From the IMG/VR virus record IMGVR_UViG_3300044691_000182, positions 1 to 49,093 of that record: a stretch of 49,093 bases of DNA. One strand, given 5' to 3'. Source of the stretch: a virus. Made by a program: the position numbers and the translations under genes. The notes under the pieces were generated by a model that ran no database searches, was not told the origin of the DNA, and saw nothing but the letters and a program-made list of their open reading frames with translations. Shown here piece by piece: positions 6,750-13,885 of this stretch (positions are counted from its first letter, which is position 1; every line of letters begins with the position of its first letter).

Positions 6750-6940
6750 CCTGCACCGCCCGCCCCGATCGCTACGGCGTGATGCGCTGCGTTGCGTGCC
6801 GTGTCTCGTGGGATCGCGACGACGTGGCGGCATGTCCTCACCAGGCCCCGCCCCTCGCCCCGGAACGAGAGCCGTTCGTGTCGGGATTGGCGCCGGATTA
6901 TTTTGGCCCCGCAGGCCGAGTTGGTACATTTAATCGTTGA
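6746..6940 (+). CDS. Zinc-ribbon protein (64 aa)
   Basis: ATG overlaps the previous stop. CVAC followed 13 residues later by CPH, with another cysteine near the N-terminus, fits a small zinc ribbon. The rest is proline-rich. No function assigned. It ends right before the next promoter copy. Confidence 0.58.
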   Translation: MTCTARPDRYGVMRCVACRVSWDRDDVAACPHQAPPLAPEREPFVSGLAPDYFGPAGRVGTFNR

Positions 6941-6964
6941 CATGCAACGTTGATGGTGTAGGTT
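6937..6964 (+). promoter_or_regulatory. Early rightward promoter, family copy
   Basis: TTGACA (6937-6942), 16-nt spacer TGCAACGTTGATGGTG, TAGGTT (6959-6964). The closest copy to the family consensus; its -35 overlaps the upstream stop codon. Confidence 0.78.
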
Positions 6965-6992
6965 GGCAACGTCGAAACACGGAGTCAAGTCA

Positions 6993-7097
6993 ATGAAGTT
7001 CCTCATGCTGTTTTTCATTCTCATTGCCCTATTGGGAATCAGTTCCGACTTAGAGGCGATTAACCGCACGCTTCAAACGATCGCGGTGAAGCCATGA
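6993..7097 (+). CDS. Single-pass membrane microprotein (34 aa)
   Basis: ATG at 6993 with GGAG at 6981-6984. One hydrophobic segment (FLMLFFILIALLGI) follows a single lysine, then a short polar tail. First gene after a strong promoter copy, so likely well expressed. Role unknown; one of several tiny membrane proteins in the early region. Confidence 0.55.
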   Translation: MKFLMLFFILIALLGISSDLEAINRTLQTIAVKP

Positions 7098-7192
7098 AAC
7101 GCGACTACTCATACCTGCTGACGCTGCTGCTCAACGCCGGCTTGCCGCTGGTCGAGGCGGACGCGATTGCTCGGGAGATTGCCCATGTTTAG
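7094..7192 (+). CDS. Hypothetical microprotein (32 aa)
   Basis: ATG overlaps the previous stop (ATGA), and its end overlaps the start of the next gene at 7185. The sequence is an amphipathic leucine-rich helix (YLLTLLLNAGLPLVEADAIA). Kept because of coupling on both sides; function unknown. Confidence 0.5.
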   Translation: MKRDYSYLLTLLLNAGLPLVEADAIAREIAHV

Positions 7193-7478
7193 GGTTGGTC
7201 AGAAGGTCGTTTGCATAAACAATCGAAACCTTGTTTACGCGGTCGCACCAGTCTTGGGTCGAATTTATACGATCCGAATTATCCAGGGTAAGGTTTTAAA
7301 ACCTCATCGCGGAGTCGGCATCATTCTCGACGAGATTGTAAACGGTCTTCATTCGAATGGTCGCGAATACGGTTATTACTCCGATCGCTTCCGCCCCGTG
7401 GTCGAGCGCAAGACCGACATATCTGTTTTCACGGAAATGCTTACCCGTGCACCGCTGCTGTCGGAGCTCGCGCTGTGA
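7185..7478 (+). CDS. Conserved phage protein with FRPVVERKTDIS motif (97 aa)
   Basis: ATG at 7185 inside the end of the previous gene. An SH3-like beta part (VGQKVVCINN, YTIRIIQG) precedes a C-terminal segment FRPVVERKTDISVFTEML. From memory this ending is widespread in phages and prophages of Alphaproteobacteria, which supports the host guess. Function unknown. Confidence 0.7.
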   Translation: MFRVGQKVVCINNRNLVYAVAPVLGRIYTIRIIQGKVLKPHRGVGIILDEIVNGLHSNGREYGYYSDRFRPVVERKTDISVFTEMLTRAPLLSELAL

Positions 7479-7687
7479 CCAACTGGAATCGCATGTACGG
7501 CTTTGAAGGCCATCGCTGGGTCGCCTATTTTTGGTTCGTCGGTTGGGACTGTGTTTCGTTCGGGTTTCACATCTGCGCATCCGCGCCGAACGTCGAAATA
7601 CACATGCCTTTCGGATTCTTGCGCATCGGTCGCCACACAAACCAGCGTCCGAACCCGATTCGCATTTGGGATTGGGGGCGGATGTGA
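7475..7687 (+). CDS. Aromatic-rich hypothetical protein (70 aa)
   Basis: GTG start overlapping the upstream stop. Very rich in Trp and Phe (WVAYFWFVGWDCVSFGF), with a predicted beta-sheet layout and no clear membrane topology. Family not recognised. Its stop overlaps the next gene start. Confidence 0.58.
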   Translation: MTNWNRMYGFEGHRWVAYFWFVGWDCVSFGFHICASAPNVEIHMPFGFLRIGRHTNQRPNPIRIWDWGRM

Positions 7688-7887
7688 CGCTTCCTCTCCG
7701 CTCCTGTTCCAACTGCGCCAAATGGTCCGCGCACAGCACGTTCGACAAGGACAGTGGCACCCTTGTCAGCGCGTGCGCCCTGGATGGCGTGGCGAAGCGC
7801 GGATCGGACAAGTGCTCGCGGTGGGCGAGGAAAGTTGCGGTCGTGGTCGCGGCGCCGTCGGATGAGGATTGGATGTATTTCGGTTAG
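7684..7887 (+). CDS. Four-cysteine zinc-binding protein (67 aa)
   Basis: GTG start (GTGA overlap). CSNCAKW near the N-terminus, then two spaced cysteines (SACALDG, DKCSRW), gives a Cys4 arrangement expected to bind zinc. Similar short proteins occur in many phage early regions. Role unknown. Confidence 0.6.
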   Translation: MTLPLRSCSNCAKWSAHSTFDKDSGTLVSACALDGVAKRGSDKCSRWARKVAVVVAAPSDEDWMYFG

Positions 7888-7905
7888 GCGTGCCTCACTT
7901 AGCCG

Positions 7906-7933
7906 TTGACATGCAGCGTCATCGTTGTACATT
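7906..7933 (+). promoter_or_regulatory. Early rightward promoter, family copy
   Basis: TTGACA (7906-7911), 16-nt spacer starting TGCAGCG, TACATT (7928-7933) with TG in front. It drives the microprotein and helicase genes. Confidence 0.73.
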
Positions 7934-7958
7934 CTCGCATCACCTGGAGACGGTCGCC

Positions 7959-8084
7959 ATGAAAACGCTTCGCATTGATACCTGGATTTACAACGCCGCA
8001 ATGGTCATTAGCGCCTTGGTTGTCGCAGTGGCCATTCCCGTCGGCGTGATCGCGCTGCTCATGGTGGCGCTAGGCCTTCTGTGA
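7959..8084 (+). CDS. Single-pass membrane microprotein (41 aa)
   Basis: ATG at 7959 after GGAG (7945-7948). A polar head (MKTLRIDTWIYN) leads into a long hydrophobic helix covering most of the rest (VVAVAIPVGVIALLMVALG). Its stop overlaps the helicase start, so the two are co-translated. Function unknown. Confidence 0.6.
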   Translation: MKTLRIDTWIYNAAMVISALVVAVAIPVGVIALLMVALGLL

Positions 8085-9736
8085 CTATCATTCTCCGTCC
8101 AAACCAAATCGAAGCGGCCGACGCCGTAGAGCAAGCCTATCGCGATGGCTGCAATCGCCCGCTCGTGGATAGCTGCGTCGGGTCGGGCAAGTCGCTGATC
8201 ATGGCAGAACTCGCGCGGCGGGCTTGGGCGCGCGGTGAGCGCTCGATCATCTATGCCCATACCCGCGAGCTCGTGGAACAGAACGCCGCGGCGTGTCGCT
8301 CGCTCGGTTTGACGTGCGGCATCAACGCTGCTGCGCTTGGTGAACGCACCTGGCGAGCTCCGGTCATCAGCGCATCGATTCAATCGGTCTTCAAAGACGC
8401 GCTATCGTTCGGTCATGTCGAGAATCTGTTCACGGACGAAGCGCATCTCGTGCCGCATTCCGAAGCGGGAATGTATCGCGAGATGCAACGCGGCTTTCCG
8501 AACGCTCGCATGCCCGGTTTCTCTGGAACAACGTTCCGGCTGCAAGGCGGTTCCCTGGTCGAGGGCGAGGAAGCGCCATTTGAGCGCGTCGTCTATACCT
8601 ATTCGATCCTTGACGGCATTCGTGACGAATACCTGGTGCCAGCATTCTCCGCGCCAGCCGATGACATAATCGACGCCACCAAGCTTCGGACGGCGCAAGG
8701 CGACTTCACGGGCGCATCGCAAGACGCGCAGATGATCGACCTCATTGATAACCACATCGCGCAAATGGTGCACCACGGCGCGACCAGGCGCGCATGGCTC
8801 GTATTCGAAGCATCCAAGAAAGCCGCCACGGCAATGTGCAAGCGGCTCAATGAGTGGAATATCCCGTCCGGGCTGGTGCTCGGCGATACGCCCGCTGCGG
8901 AGCGCAAAGCGACGATCGCAGCGTATCGCGCGGGGCGGTTGCGCTGCCTGGTCAATGTCGCGGCGCTTACCACGGGCTTTGACGATCAGCGCGTTGACTT
9001 GCTCGTGATGCGTCGCAAAACCAAATCACTCGGCCTGTACATTCAGATGGTCGGACGCCTGTTACGCACCATTGGCGGCAATTTGAGCACAAGCATCTTG
9101 GCTGGCAAATCTGATGGACTCGTTTTGGACTTTGCTGCGAATATCGACGAACATGGTCCGTTGGACGACGTGATCCAGCCCTCCGAGAGCAAATCCCGTC
9201 TCGTATCCTGCGAAGAGTGTGGCAAGCGTAACGGTGCGGCCGCGGCGCGTTGTTGGTCATGCGACGCGCTGATGACGAAACTTTGCCCATTGTGCCTTGG
9301 CGGTCCGGAGCACATCGGCATCCCGAAAGCGGCGTTAGATTGTCCCTTGTGCAAACACAATATGCGTACGGGCGGGGCTGGCGCCGAGCCAGTTGCCCAG
9401 AAGCTACTGGATCGCCCCACGGGCGCGGCGCTGATATCGAGTTTCGGTGCGGTCGCGCCACGGGCCGGCGGCTGGATACCGGTTCGCAAGGTGTGGCGCG
9501 GCGACGGCGTGACGATCCTGGACGGCAACGGCGATCGCTGGACCGTACCGCCGGGACTGGAAGCGCACGCCGACAAGGCGCGCTGGATTCGTGGCTCTGA
9601 CGGGACGGTCGCGGCGGTGTTGAAGCGCAACGGATCGTCGCAGAGCTCGGCGTTGCAAGTGACGGCGGATGGCGGGAGTATGGTGGTGCCGTTGCCGGTG
9701 GCCGAGAACGGCGTGGTCGCGGTGCGGGTTGGTTGA
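8081..9736 (+). CDS. Superfamily 2 DEAH-box helicase with C-terminal zinc ribbons
   Basis: 551 aa, GTG start overlapping the microprotein. An ATP-driven helicase/translocase: motif I GSGKS at 34-38, DEAH (motif II) at 119-122, SGTTFR as motif III near 149, and QMVGRLLRT (motif VI) near 324. Beyond the two RecA-like domains, about residues 372-430 hold four cysteine pairs (CEECG, CWSC, CPLC, CPLCK), two likely zinc ribbons. The last 120 residues are beta-rich and not recognised. The order resembles the UvsW/type III restriction-like helicases of phages that remodel forks and start recombination-dependent replication. Largest early gene; replication role inferred. Confidence 0.85.
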   Translation: MTIILRPNQIEAADAVEQAYRDGCNRPLVDSCVGSGKSLIMAELARRAWARGERSIIYAHTRELVEQNAAACRSLGLTCGINAAALGERTWRAPVISASIQSVFKDALSFGHVENLFTDEAHLVPHSEAGMYREMQRGFPNARMPGFSGTTFRLQGGSLVEGEEAPFERVVYTYSILDGIRDEYLVPAFSAPADDIIDATKLRTAQGDFTGASQDAQMIDLIDNHIAQMVHHGATRRAWLVFEASKKAATAMCKRLNEWNIPSGLVLGDTPAAERKATIAAYRAGRLRCLVNVAALTTGFDDQRVDLLVMRRKTKSLGLYIQMVGRLLRTIGGNLSTSILAGKSDGLVLDFAANIDEHGPLDDVIQPSESKSRLVSCEECGKRNGAAAARCWSCDALMTKLCPLCLGGPEHIGIPKAALDCPLCKHNMRTGGAGAEPVAQKLLDRPTGAALISSFGAVAPRAGGWIPVRKVWRGDGVTILDGNGDRWTVPPGLEAHADKARWIRGSDGTVAAVLKRNGSSQSSALQVTADGGSMVVPLPVAENGVVAVRVG

Positions 9737-9744
9737 AATAGTTG

Positions 9745-9772
9745 TTGACATGCACCATTGACGTTGTATGGT
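9745..9772 (+). promoter_or_regulatory. Early rightward promoter, family copy
   Basis: TTGACA (9745-9750), 16-nt spacer starting TGCACCATTG, TATGGT (9767-9772). It begins eight bases after the helicase stop and serves the 9799-12268 group. Confidence 0.75.
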
Positions 9773-9798
9773 GACAATATCAACAACGGGAGGCTCTG

Positions 9799-10050
9799 AT
9801 GGGCTACTGCAACTGTCGCTTCTGCAAAGGGTATTCGACCGACGGAGCAGGTATGGTGAAATATGGCGTTCGCCATTACGCTCATTTCAAATGTTATCTC
9901 GATGCTGGCAAGACCTTGGACGATTTACACGCATGGCAGGTTGGAGAATTTCCGTTCCGTCTGCTCAAGGAACACGGGTTGGAAGCGCAGGCTTTCGCGG
10001 CGCACGCCGAAGTAGCACGAAGCCAACGCACCACGGGAGATGAATCATGA
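9799..10050 (+). CDS. Cysteine-rich N-terminal hypothetical protein (83 aa)
   Basis: ATG at 9799 with GGGAGG eight bases upstream. CNCRFCKGY at the start and HFKCYL later could form a zinc site. The C-terminal half is helical. Family not recognised. First gene of the operon that ends with rtcB. Confidence 0.65.
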   Translation: MGYCNCRFCKGYSTDGAGMVKYGVRHYAHFKCYLDAGKTLDDLHAWQVGEFPFRLLKEHGLEAQAFAAHAEVARSQRTTGDES

Positions 10051-10238
10051 GCGACAAGATAATCGCCCAGGCAAAGCTCGAAATGGACACGCTGGATTTG
10101 ATGGATTTCTTGAACAAATATGTCGGGGAAAACCATAGCATCGTCAACTGCCCGATTTTCAGCGAGTCGGGCGAATGCTTTACGATCGTCACGCTTAAAC
10201 AAGACGAAGACGGTGAATATTCGTTGGAGTTGAGTTGA
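10047..10238 (+). CDS. Acidic hypothetical protein (63 aa)
   Basis: ATG overlaps the upstream stop (ATGA). Acidic, with a helical first half (EMDTLDLMDFLNKY) and strands after. No family recognised. Its TGA overlaps the next ATG. Confidence 0.6.
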   Translation: MSDKIIAQAKLEMDTLDLMDFLNKYVGENHSIVNCPIFSESGECFTIVTLKQDEDGEYSLELS

Positions 10239-10351
10239 TGCCGATCGAACTGGTTTGTTTCGGCTTCGGCATTTTCGGCGGTTTGATTGGCATGCTGCTC
10301 TTTTGCATCATTTGGGATGATGGCTTTCGCGTAGGTCGAATGAAGTCATGA
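10238..10351 (+). CDS. Single-pass membrane microprotein (37 aa)
   Basis: ATG in a TGATG overlap with the previous gene, and a stop overlapping the next ATG. A glycine-rich hydrophobic stretch (FGFGIFGGLIGMLLFCIIW) spans the membrane, followed by a basic tail. Function unknown. Confidence 0.58.
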   Translation: MPIELVCFGFGIFGGLIGMLLFCIIWDDGFRVGRMKS

Positions 10352-10641
10352 CCACCCTAGACGCCATCCTCACCCACGCAGACCGCGGCGAATCGGTCGC
10401 AACCATCGCCGCCGCCCTGTCCGTCTCGCCCGGCTTCGTGTACGGAGTCCTTAGGGCACACCGCCCCGATCGCCCCAGGCAGCCCCGCACGCGCACGTCG
10501 AAGAAGCGGCAACTGATCTTGGGGCTGCTGGCGCGAGGGCATCAGGCGCCGCGGGTGGCGTTTCTGGCGGGGTGTTCGGCGGCGTATGTCTATAGGCTTT
10601 TGGGCGAGAGTGTTGCAGTGACGAATGGAGATCGCCAGTGA
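10348..10641 (+). CDS. Double helix-turn-helix protein (97 aa)
   Basis: Two similar helix-turn-helix units are visible: SVATIAAALSVSPGFVYGVL (about residues 16-35) and APRVAFLAGCSAAYVYRLL (about 66-84), joined by a basic linker rich in Arg. It probably binds DNA with two recognition helices. A regulator or a small terminase-like role are both possible; its place in the early region favours a regulator. Confidence 0.65.
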   Translation: MTTLDAILTHADRGESVATIAAALSVSPGFVYGVLRAHRPDRPRQPRTRTSKKRQLILGLLARGHQAPRVAFLAGCSAAYVYRLLGESVAVTNGDRQ

Positions 10642-10742
10642 CCCTCGCTTTTGCGGCCTTTGCGGCCATCATGTCTCTCGTCAACCTCGTTGCGTTGACG
10701 TGTATCCATTACAATCTGAGGAATGGCTACTACCGCTCCTGA
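10638..10742 (+). CDS. Single-pass membrane microprotein (34 aa)
   Basis: GTG start overlapping the previous stop. A hydrophobic N-terminal helix (LAFAAFAAIMSLVNLVAL) is followed by a basic polar tail. No function assigned. The GTG start with no strong ribosome site implies coupled translation. Confidence 0.5.
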   Translation: MTLAFAAFAAIMSLVNLVALTCIHYNLRNGYYRS

Positions 10743-10763
10743 CCGACTACCGAGGATGAGACC

Positions 10764-10916
10764 GTGAAAAAAGAAGCGCAATTTCTTCTCGACCGCCTTG
10801 AGGAATATGACCCCGAGGACGAAGATCACGTCAGGGATTTTCACGGCCACGTCGCGCCGGCGATAGCGCGTCTGCGCCATGCGCTGGCTGACAAGCCGAA
10901 CCCTGCGGCGAAATAG
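10764..10916 (+). CDS. Acidic helical protein (50 aa)
   Basis: GTG at 10764 after GAGG (10752-10755). Charged helix with an acidic centre (EEYDPEDEDHVRDF) and an alanine-rich C-terminus. Eight bases separate it from rtcB, whose ribosome site overlaps its stop. Family not recognised. Confidence 0.52.
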   Translation: MKKEAQFLLDRLEEYDPEDEDHVRDFHGHVAPAIARLRHALADKPNPAAK

Positions 10917-10924
10917 GAGGTAAA

Positions 10925-12268
10925 ATGCGAACCGACCCATATCAGACCCGAGCCCGCGACTTATGCTTGGCTGCCGGTATTGATCCCGATTCCCGCACTG
11001 GCGAGGGTCGTGGGCAGCCTGCGTGGTGCGCGTACCGGGACGCGGCGAGGAAAGAGCATGTCGCCGCCGAACAGGCTGCTACGGCTCTGGAAATGGCGGC
11101 GAACACCATCGCGCCTCAAGCCGAGAAATACCAGAACAGCCCGCTCAAGATTTTCGGCCAGCACGACGACAACACGATTGCGCAGATGCGTAACTGCATG
11201 TCGATCGGCAACGCCGTGGCTGGCGTGATCTGTGCGGACGGACATCTCGGTTATGCCCAGCCGGTCGGCGGCGTCATCGCCTATGAGAAGCAGATCAGCA
11301 TCTCCGGTGTCGGATTCGATATCGGTTGCGGCAACATGGCCGTCCGGCTGGATACGCCTTACGAGGATATCAGCGAGCTTGCCGGCACGATCATCAAAGA
11401 CGTGCACAGGATCATTTCATTCGGCGTCGGCCGGACCAATGACGAGCGGGTCGAACACGCGATGTTTGATGACGCGGACGCGTGGCGCGAAGCGGACCGG
11501 GAGGACTATCGGGCCAAGGCCGTGACCCAACTCGGCACGGTCGGCTCCGGTAACCACTACATAGACCTGATGCGCGACGAAGAGGGTTTCGTTTGGATCG
11601 GCGTGCACTTCGGCAGCCGCGGACTTGGCCATTCTAGCGCAACCAAATATCTCAAAGCTGCAGGTGGCAAAGACGGCATGAACGTCCCGCCCGCCGTGGT
11701 AGACGAGGATTCCGAGATCGGCCGGCGCTACATCGCAGCTATGGAATTGGCCGGTCGGTATTCCTACGCGGGCCGCGAATGGGTCGTGGAGCGCGTCCGC
11801 AAGATCATCGGCGGCAACGTGACCGAGATGATTCACAATCATCACAACTACGCTTGGCGTGAGAATCACAGCGGCAGAGACTTATGGGTTGTCCGCAAGG
11901 GCGCAACGCCAGCCTTTCCAGGGCAGCGAGGTTTCGTCGGCGGTTCAATGGGCGATGATGCTGTGATCCTGGAGGGCGTCGATAGCGAGGAAGCCAAAGC
12001 GTCGCTGTATTCGACCGTACATGGTGCCGGCAGGTTGTTCGGGCGCAAAGAGGCCAAGCGCCGCTTCGACCGCAAAACAATGGATGCATGGTTGCAGGAT
12101 CGAGGCGTGACGCTGGTTGGCGCGGACCTTGATGAAAGTCCGATGGCTTATCGGTCTCTGCCTGACGTTCTGGCAGAACATGCCGGATCAACTAAAGTGC
12201 TTCACACATTGCGCCCGTTCGCGGTCGCGATGGCTGGCGAAGGGGAGTTCGACCCGTGGAAAGACTAG
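10925..12268 (+). CDS. rtcB: RNA-splicing ligase RtcB
   Basis: 447 aa, full length, with an excellent ribosome site (AGGAGG at 10915-10920). RtcB joins a 3'-phosphate or 2',3'-cyclic phosphate RNA end to a 5'-OH end using GTP and Mn2+. The family motifs are present: ADGHLGY at 104-110, DIGCGN at 132-137 with the metal-binding cysteine, GSGNHY, a GVHFGSRG strand, HNHHNY, a VVRKGATPAFPG block, and HGAGR with the guanylated histidine at about 366. In phages it would re-seal RNAs cut by ribotoxins, which leave exactly these ends. It ends within a tRNA-Pro-like sequence. Confidence 0.93.
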   Translation: MRTDPYQTRARDLCLAAGIDPDSRTGEGRGQPAWCAYRDAARKEHVAAEQAATALEMAANTIAPQAEKYQNSPLKIFGQHDDNTIAQMRNCMSIGNAVAGVICADGHLGYAQPVGGVIAYEKQISISGVGFDIGCGNMAVRLDTPYEDISELAGTIIKDVHRIISFGVGRTNDERVEHAMFDDADAWREADREDYRAKAVTQLGTVGSGNHYIDLMRDEEGFVWIGVHFGSRGLGHSSATKYLKAAGGKDGMNVPPAVVDEDSEIGRRYIAAMELAGRYSYAGREWVVERVRKIIGGNVTEMIHNHHNYAWRENHSGRDLWVVRKGATPAFPGQRGFVGGSMGDDAVILEGVDSEEAKASLYSTVHGAGRLFGRKEAKRRFDRKTMDAWLQDRGVTLVGADLDESPMAYRSLPDVLAEHAGSTKVLHTLRPFAVAMAGEGEFDPWKD

Positions 12269-12432
12269 GCGTAGCGCAGTCCGGTAGCGCACCTGATTTG
12301 GAGTCAGGGGGTCGCAGGTTCGAAGTTTACGTATTCTTGGCCGGCATGGTCCTTATGTTCGCTCTGGAGCGATTCTACCGGGTATGGGAAGCCTATAGGG
12401 GCTCTCGCGCTGCTGGCCAACCACCGGGCTAG
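12256..12432 (+). CDS. Short ORF running through the tRNA-Pro fragment (58 aa)
   Basis: From a GTG inside the end of rtcB the frame is open through the whole tRNA-Pro-like sequence and on to 12432. The last 35 residues contain a plausible membrane helix (VYVFLAGMVLMFALERF), as in neighbouring microproteins. The N-terminal third is simply the translation of the tRNA fragment, so the real protein may begin at ATG 12343 or be a chance frame. No good ribosome site is seen at 12256. Confidence 0.35.
   Translation: MERLGVAQSGSAPDLESGGRRFEVYVFLAGMVLMFALERFYRVWEAYRGSRAAGQPPG
12265..12325 (+). pseudogene. Truncated tRNA-Pro (anticodon TGG), 5' part only
   Basis: Bases 12265-12325 match a bacterial tRNA-Pro from the acceptor strand to the T-loop: T8-A9, D-arm GCGC/GCGC, anticodon stem CCTGA/TCAGG with loop TTTGGAG (anticodon TGG at 12299-12301), variable loop GGGTC, T-stem 5' strand GCAGG and TTCGAA. 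The 3' strands of the T-stem and acceptor are missing: the next bases (TTTAC) pair at only two of five positions. It overlaps the rtcB stop. It may be a relic of recombination at a host tRNA gene or a functional tRNA-like RNA. Confidence 0.75.
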
Positions 12433-12448
12433 GCCCCACATATTTCCG

Positions 12449-12477
12449 TTGACATACACCGTTTTTCGTTGCACACT
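12449..12477 (+). promoter_or_regulatory. Family promoter/operator copy with weak -10
   Basis: TTGACA (12449-12454) and TACACCGTTT match the family; the -10 position reads CACACT after a 17-nt spacer, so this copy may be weak or act mainly as a binding site. It is 26 bases ahead of the ATG at 12503. Confidence 0.6.
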
Positions 12478-12502
12478 ACCGCCCGACAAGCAAAGGACCA
12501 CC

Positions 12503-12721
12503 ATGCCAACGACACTAGACGTCACGGACCTCTACTCCCGCAAAGGCGCGCGGCTGCTTGCCGAAGTGATCGCCGAATATTGGCTCACTCGGGGTCATAT
12601 CGTGTTCGTCGAGAGCTATCAGGTTGCGGACACGCAGTCGTGGGGCGTGCGGTCGAACCTGGTCAATGGGTTGCCAGTCCTCGCGGGACCGCGCCGCAAC
12701 GCTAGGGGCGCCCGATGCTGA
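12503..12721 (+). CDS. Hypothetical protein (72 aa)
   Basis: ATG at 12503 with AGGA about six bases upstream. Globular in character (DLYSRKGARLLAEVIAEYW, then beta strands) with a basic C-terminus. Its end overlaps the next gene start. Similar short phage proteins exist, but I cannot name the family. Confidence 0.6.
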   Translation: MPTTLDVTDLYSRKGARLLAEVIAEYWLTRGHIVFVESYQVADTQSWGVRSNLVNGLPVLAGPRRNARGARC

Positions 12722-12852
12722 CATGGGCAATCGCGTGGTTCTGCGTTCGACAGGGTGGATATAACGGCCTCTGGTTCGTCGCATCGATCATTGGCGACGT
12801 CTATCTTGCTTATTACGTCGCTTGTGCGGTTACGGGGCACGCACCGAGATGA
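12715..12852 (+). CDS. Membrane microprotein (45 aa)
   Basis: ATG at 12715 within the end of the previous gene. Aromatic-rich hydrophobic stretches (WAIAWFCV and VASIIGDVYLAYYVACAV) suggest one or two membrane passes. The stop overlaps the next ATG. Function unknown. Confidence 0.52.
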   Translation: MLTWAIAWFCVRQGGYNGLWFVASIIGDVYLAYYVACAVTGHAPR

Positions 12853-13043
12853 TCCCCGACATTCAAAATAACACACTGCGTCGCGTGGTGCTCGTGCTCA
12901 CGGTCTTGGCGATCATCGTCGTAATTGGGCCAATTTTCTTGATTGGCATGGCGCTCGACCGCACGCTTTATTGGGTGGAAAACGAATTTGAAGTCAATTT
13001 AGCCGCCGCGTGGCGCGGCAAATCAAAGAGGAGCGCCCAATGA
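12849..13043 (+). CDS. Single-pass membrane protein (64 aa)
   Basis: ATG overlaps the previous stop. A clear hydrophobic helix (VVLVLTVLAIIVVIGPIFLI, about residues 13-32) is followed by a charged cytoplasmic-type tail ending in basic residues. Function unknown; coupled to the next gene. Confidence 0.6.
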   Translation: MIPDIQNNTLRRVVLVLTVLAIIVVIGPIFLIGMALDRTLYWVENEFEVNLAAAWRGKSKRSAQ

Positions 13044-13369
13044 CCAACCAATCCAAGCCCACGTTTCGTTTGCCAGGTGGCGCACCGCCGCCCCCTCCCG
13101 CTCCACCTGCGCCAACTGCCCCGCTCGCCGCGCCGGCCGCCGCCATCCTTGCGGCATTCCCCCTGCCGTGGTGCGTCGGGCCGTTTGGCGACATTTGGGT
13201 CGCGGCTGACGTCGAGATTGTCGATCCAGACGTGGTTGGTCCGCGCGGCGTCGTTGACGGCAAGTGGCGCGCGACCGGCGACAAGGCCCGCATGGTCATG
13301 GAGCACCCGGCCGGCGAAGGTATCGCCGCGCTGATCGTACATGCTGTGAATAGGTTAGCGGGGGCGTGA
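13040..13369 (+). CDS. Proline-rich hypothetical protein (109 aa)
   Basis: ATG in an ATGA overlap. The N-terminal third is a proline/alanine linker, followed by a compact beta-rich part (GDIWVAADVEIVDPDVV, then MVMEHP and ALIVHAVNRL). No family recognised. Confidence 0.58.
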   Translation: MTNQSKPTFRLPGGAPPPPPAPPAPTAPLAAPAAAILAAFPLPWCVGPFGDIWVAADVEIVDPDVVGPRGVVDGKWRATGDKARMVMEHPAGEGIAALIVHAVNRLAGA

Positions 13370-13626
13370 TGAGTATTTGGTACGGTTCGGCGCTGCCTCC
13401 GTTGAGCGAAGAGGCATTGGAGCAACTTCGTAACGGAGCGAATCAAATAAGACCCGGCGGCATCGTCCATTGCACCGACAAGCGCACGTCCGAACAAATC
13501 ATGGTCGATATCATTCGCGCCGATCTTGGCGTGATCATTGAGCCGCAAGCGTGGCGCATGTTCCTCCGGCATCGGTTCGACCGCATGTCGACGCTCGCGC
13601 ATCGCATTCACGACGGGAAGCGTTGA
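13369..13626 (+). CDS. Hypothetical protein (85 aa)
   Basis: ATG at 13369; a GTG three bases earlier is an equal alternative. Mostly helical, ending with MSTLAHRIHDGKR. Family not recognised. Two bases separate its stop from the next gene. Confidence 0.58.
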   Translation: MSIWYGSALPPLSEEALEQLRNGANQIRPGGIVHCTDKRTSEQIMVDIIRADLGVIIEPQAWRMFLRHRFDRMSTLAHRIHDGKR

Positions 13627-13627
13627 C

Positions 13628-13885
13628 ATGACACGAGACGAAGCCAAATCCAAACTGATGGCAGAAACCGCCAATCACTGCACCGAGCGGTTCATGGAAG
13701 ATTTTCTGGATTCTGCCGTCGCACTCGGAATGCTCATACTGACCGAACCACAATGCGTCTCTGAACGAGCCGTAGATGCGATGTTCTGTCACCCAGGATC
13801 ATTGGGCGGAATGATTACGCCGCGTGGCGCGCTGGCTGCTCTAGAAGCTGCCGGTCTCAAAATCGTCGAAGTGGGAGCGCGGTGA
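13628..13885 (+). CDS. Hypothetical protein (85 aa)
   Basis: ATG at 13628. Starts with a charged helix (TRDEAKSKLMAETANHC), then LGMLILTEPQCVSER and a C-terminal alpha/beta part. No family recognised. Its end overlaps the next gene. Confidence 0.58.
   Translation: MTRDEAKSKLMAETANHCTERFMEDFLDSAVALGMLILTEPQCVSERAVDAMFCHPGSLGGMITPRGALAALEAAGLKIVEVGAR

Noticed and set aside
8967-9885. Leftward open frames of 263-280 codons antisense to the helicase
   Set aside because: Opposite-strand shadows of the zinc-ribbon helicase region, composed mostly of Arg, Pro and Ser.
12265-12325. Phage attachment site (attP) at the tRNA-Pro fragment
   Set aside because: Phage attP sites normally carry the 3' end of the tRNA gene to restore it; here only the 5' part is present, and no complete integrase is in the window.
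13620-13634. Family promoter copy at the stop/start junction before 13628
   Set aside because: GTTGACATGAC matches only the first bases; no spacer match or -10, and it is explained by overlapping stop and start codons.
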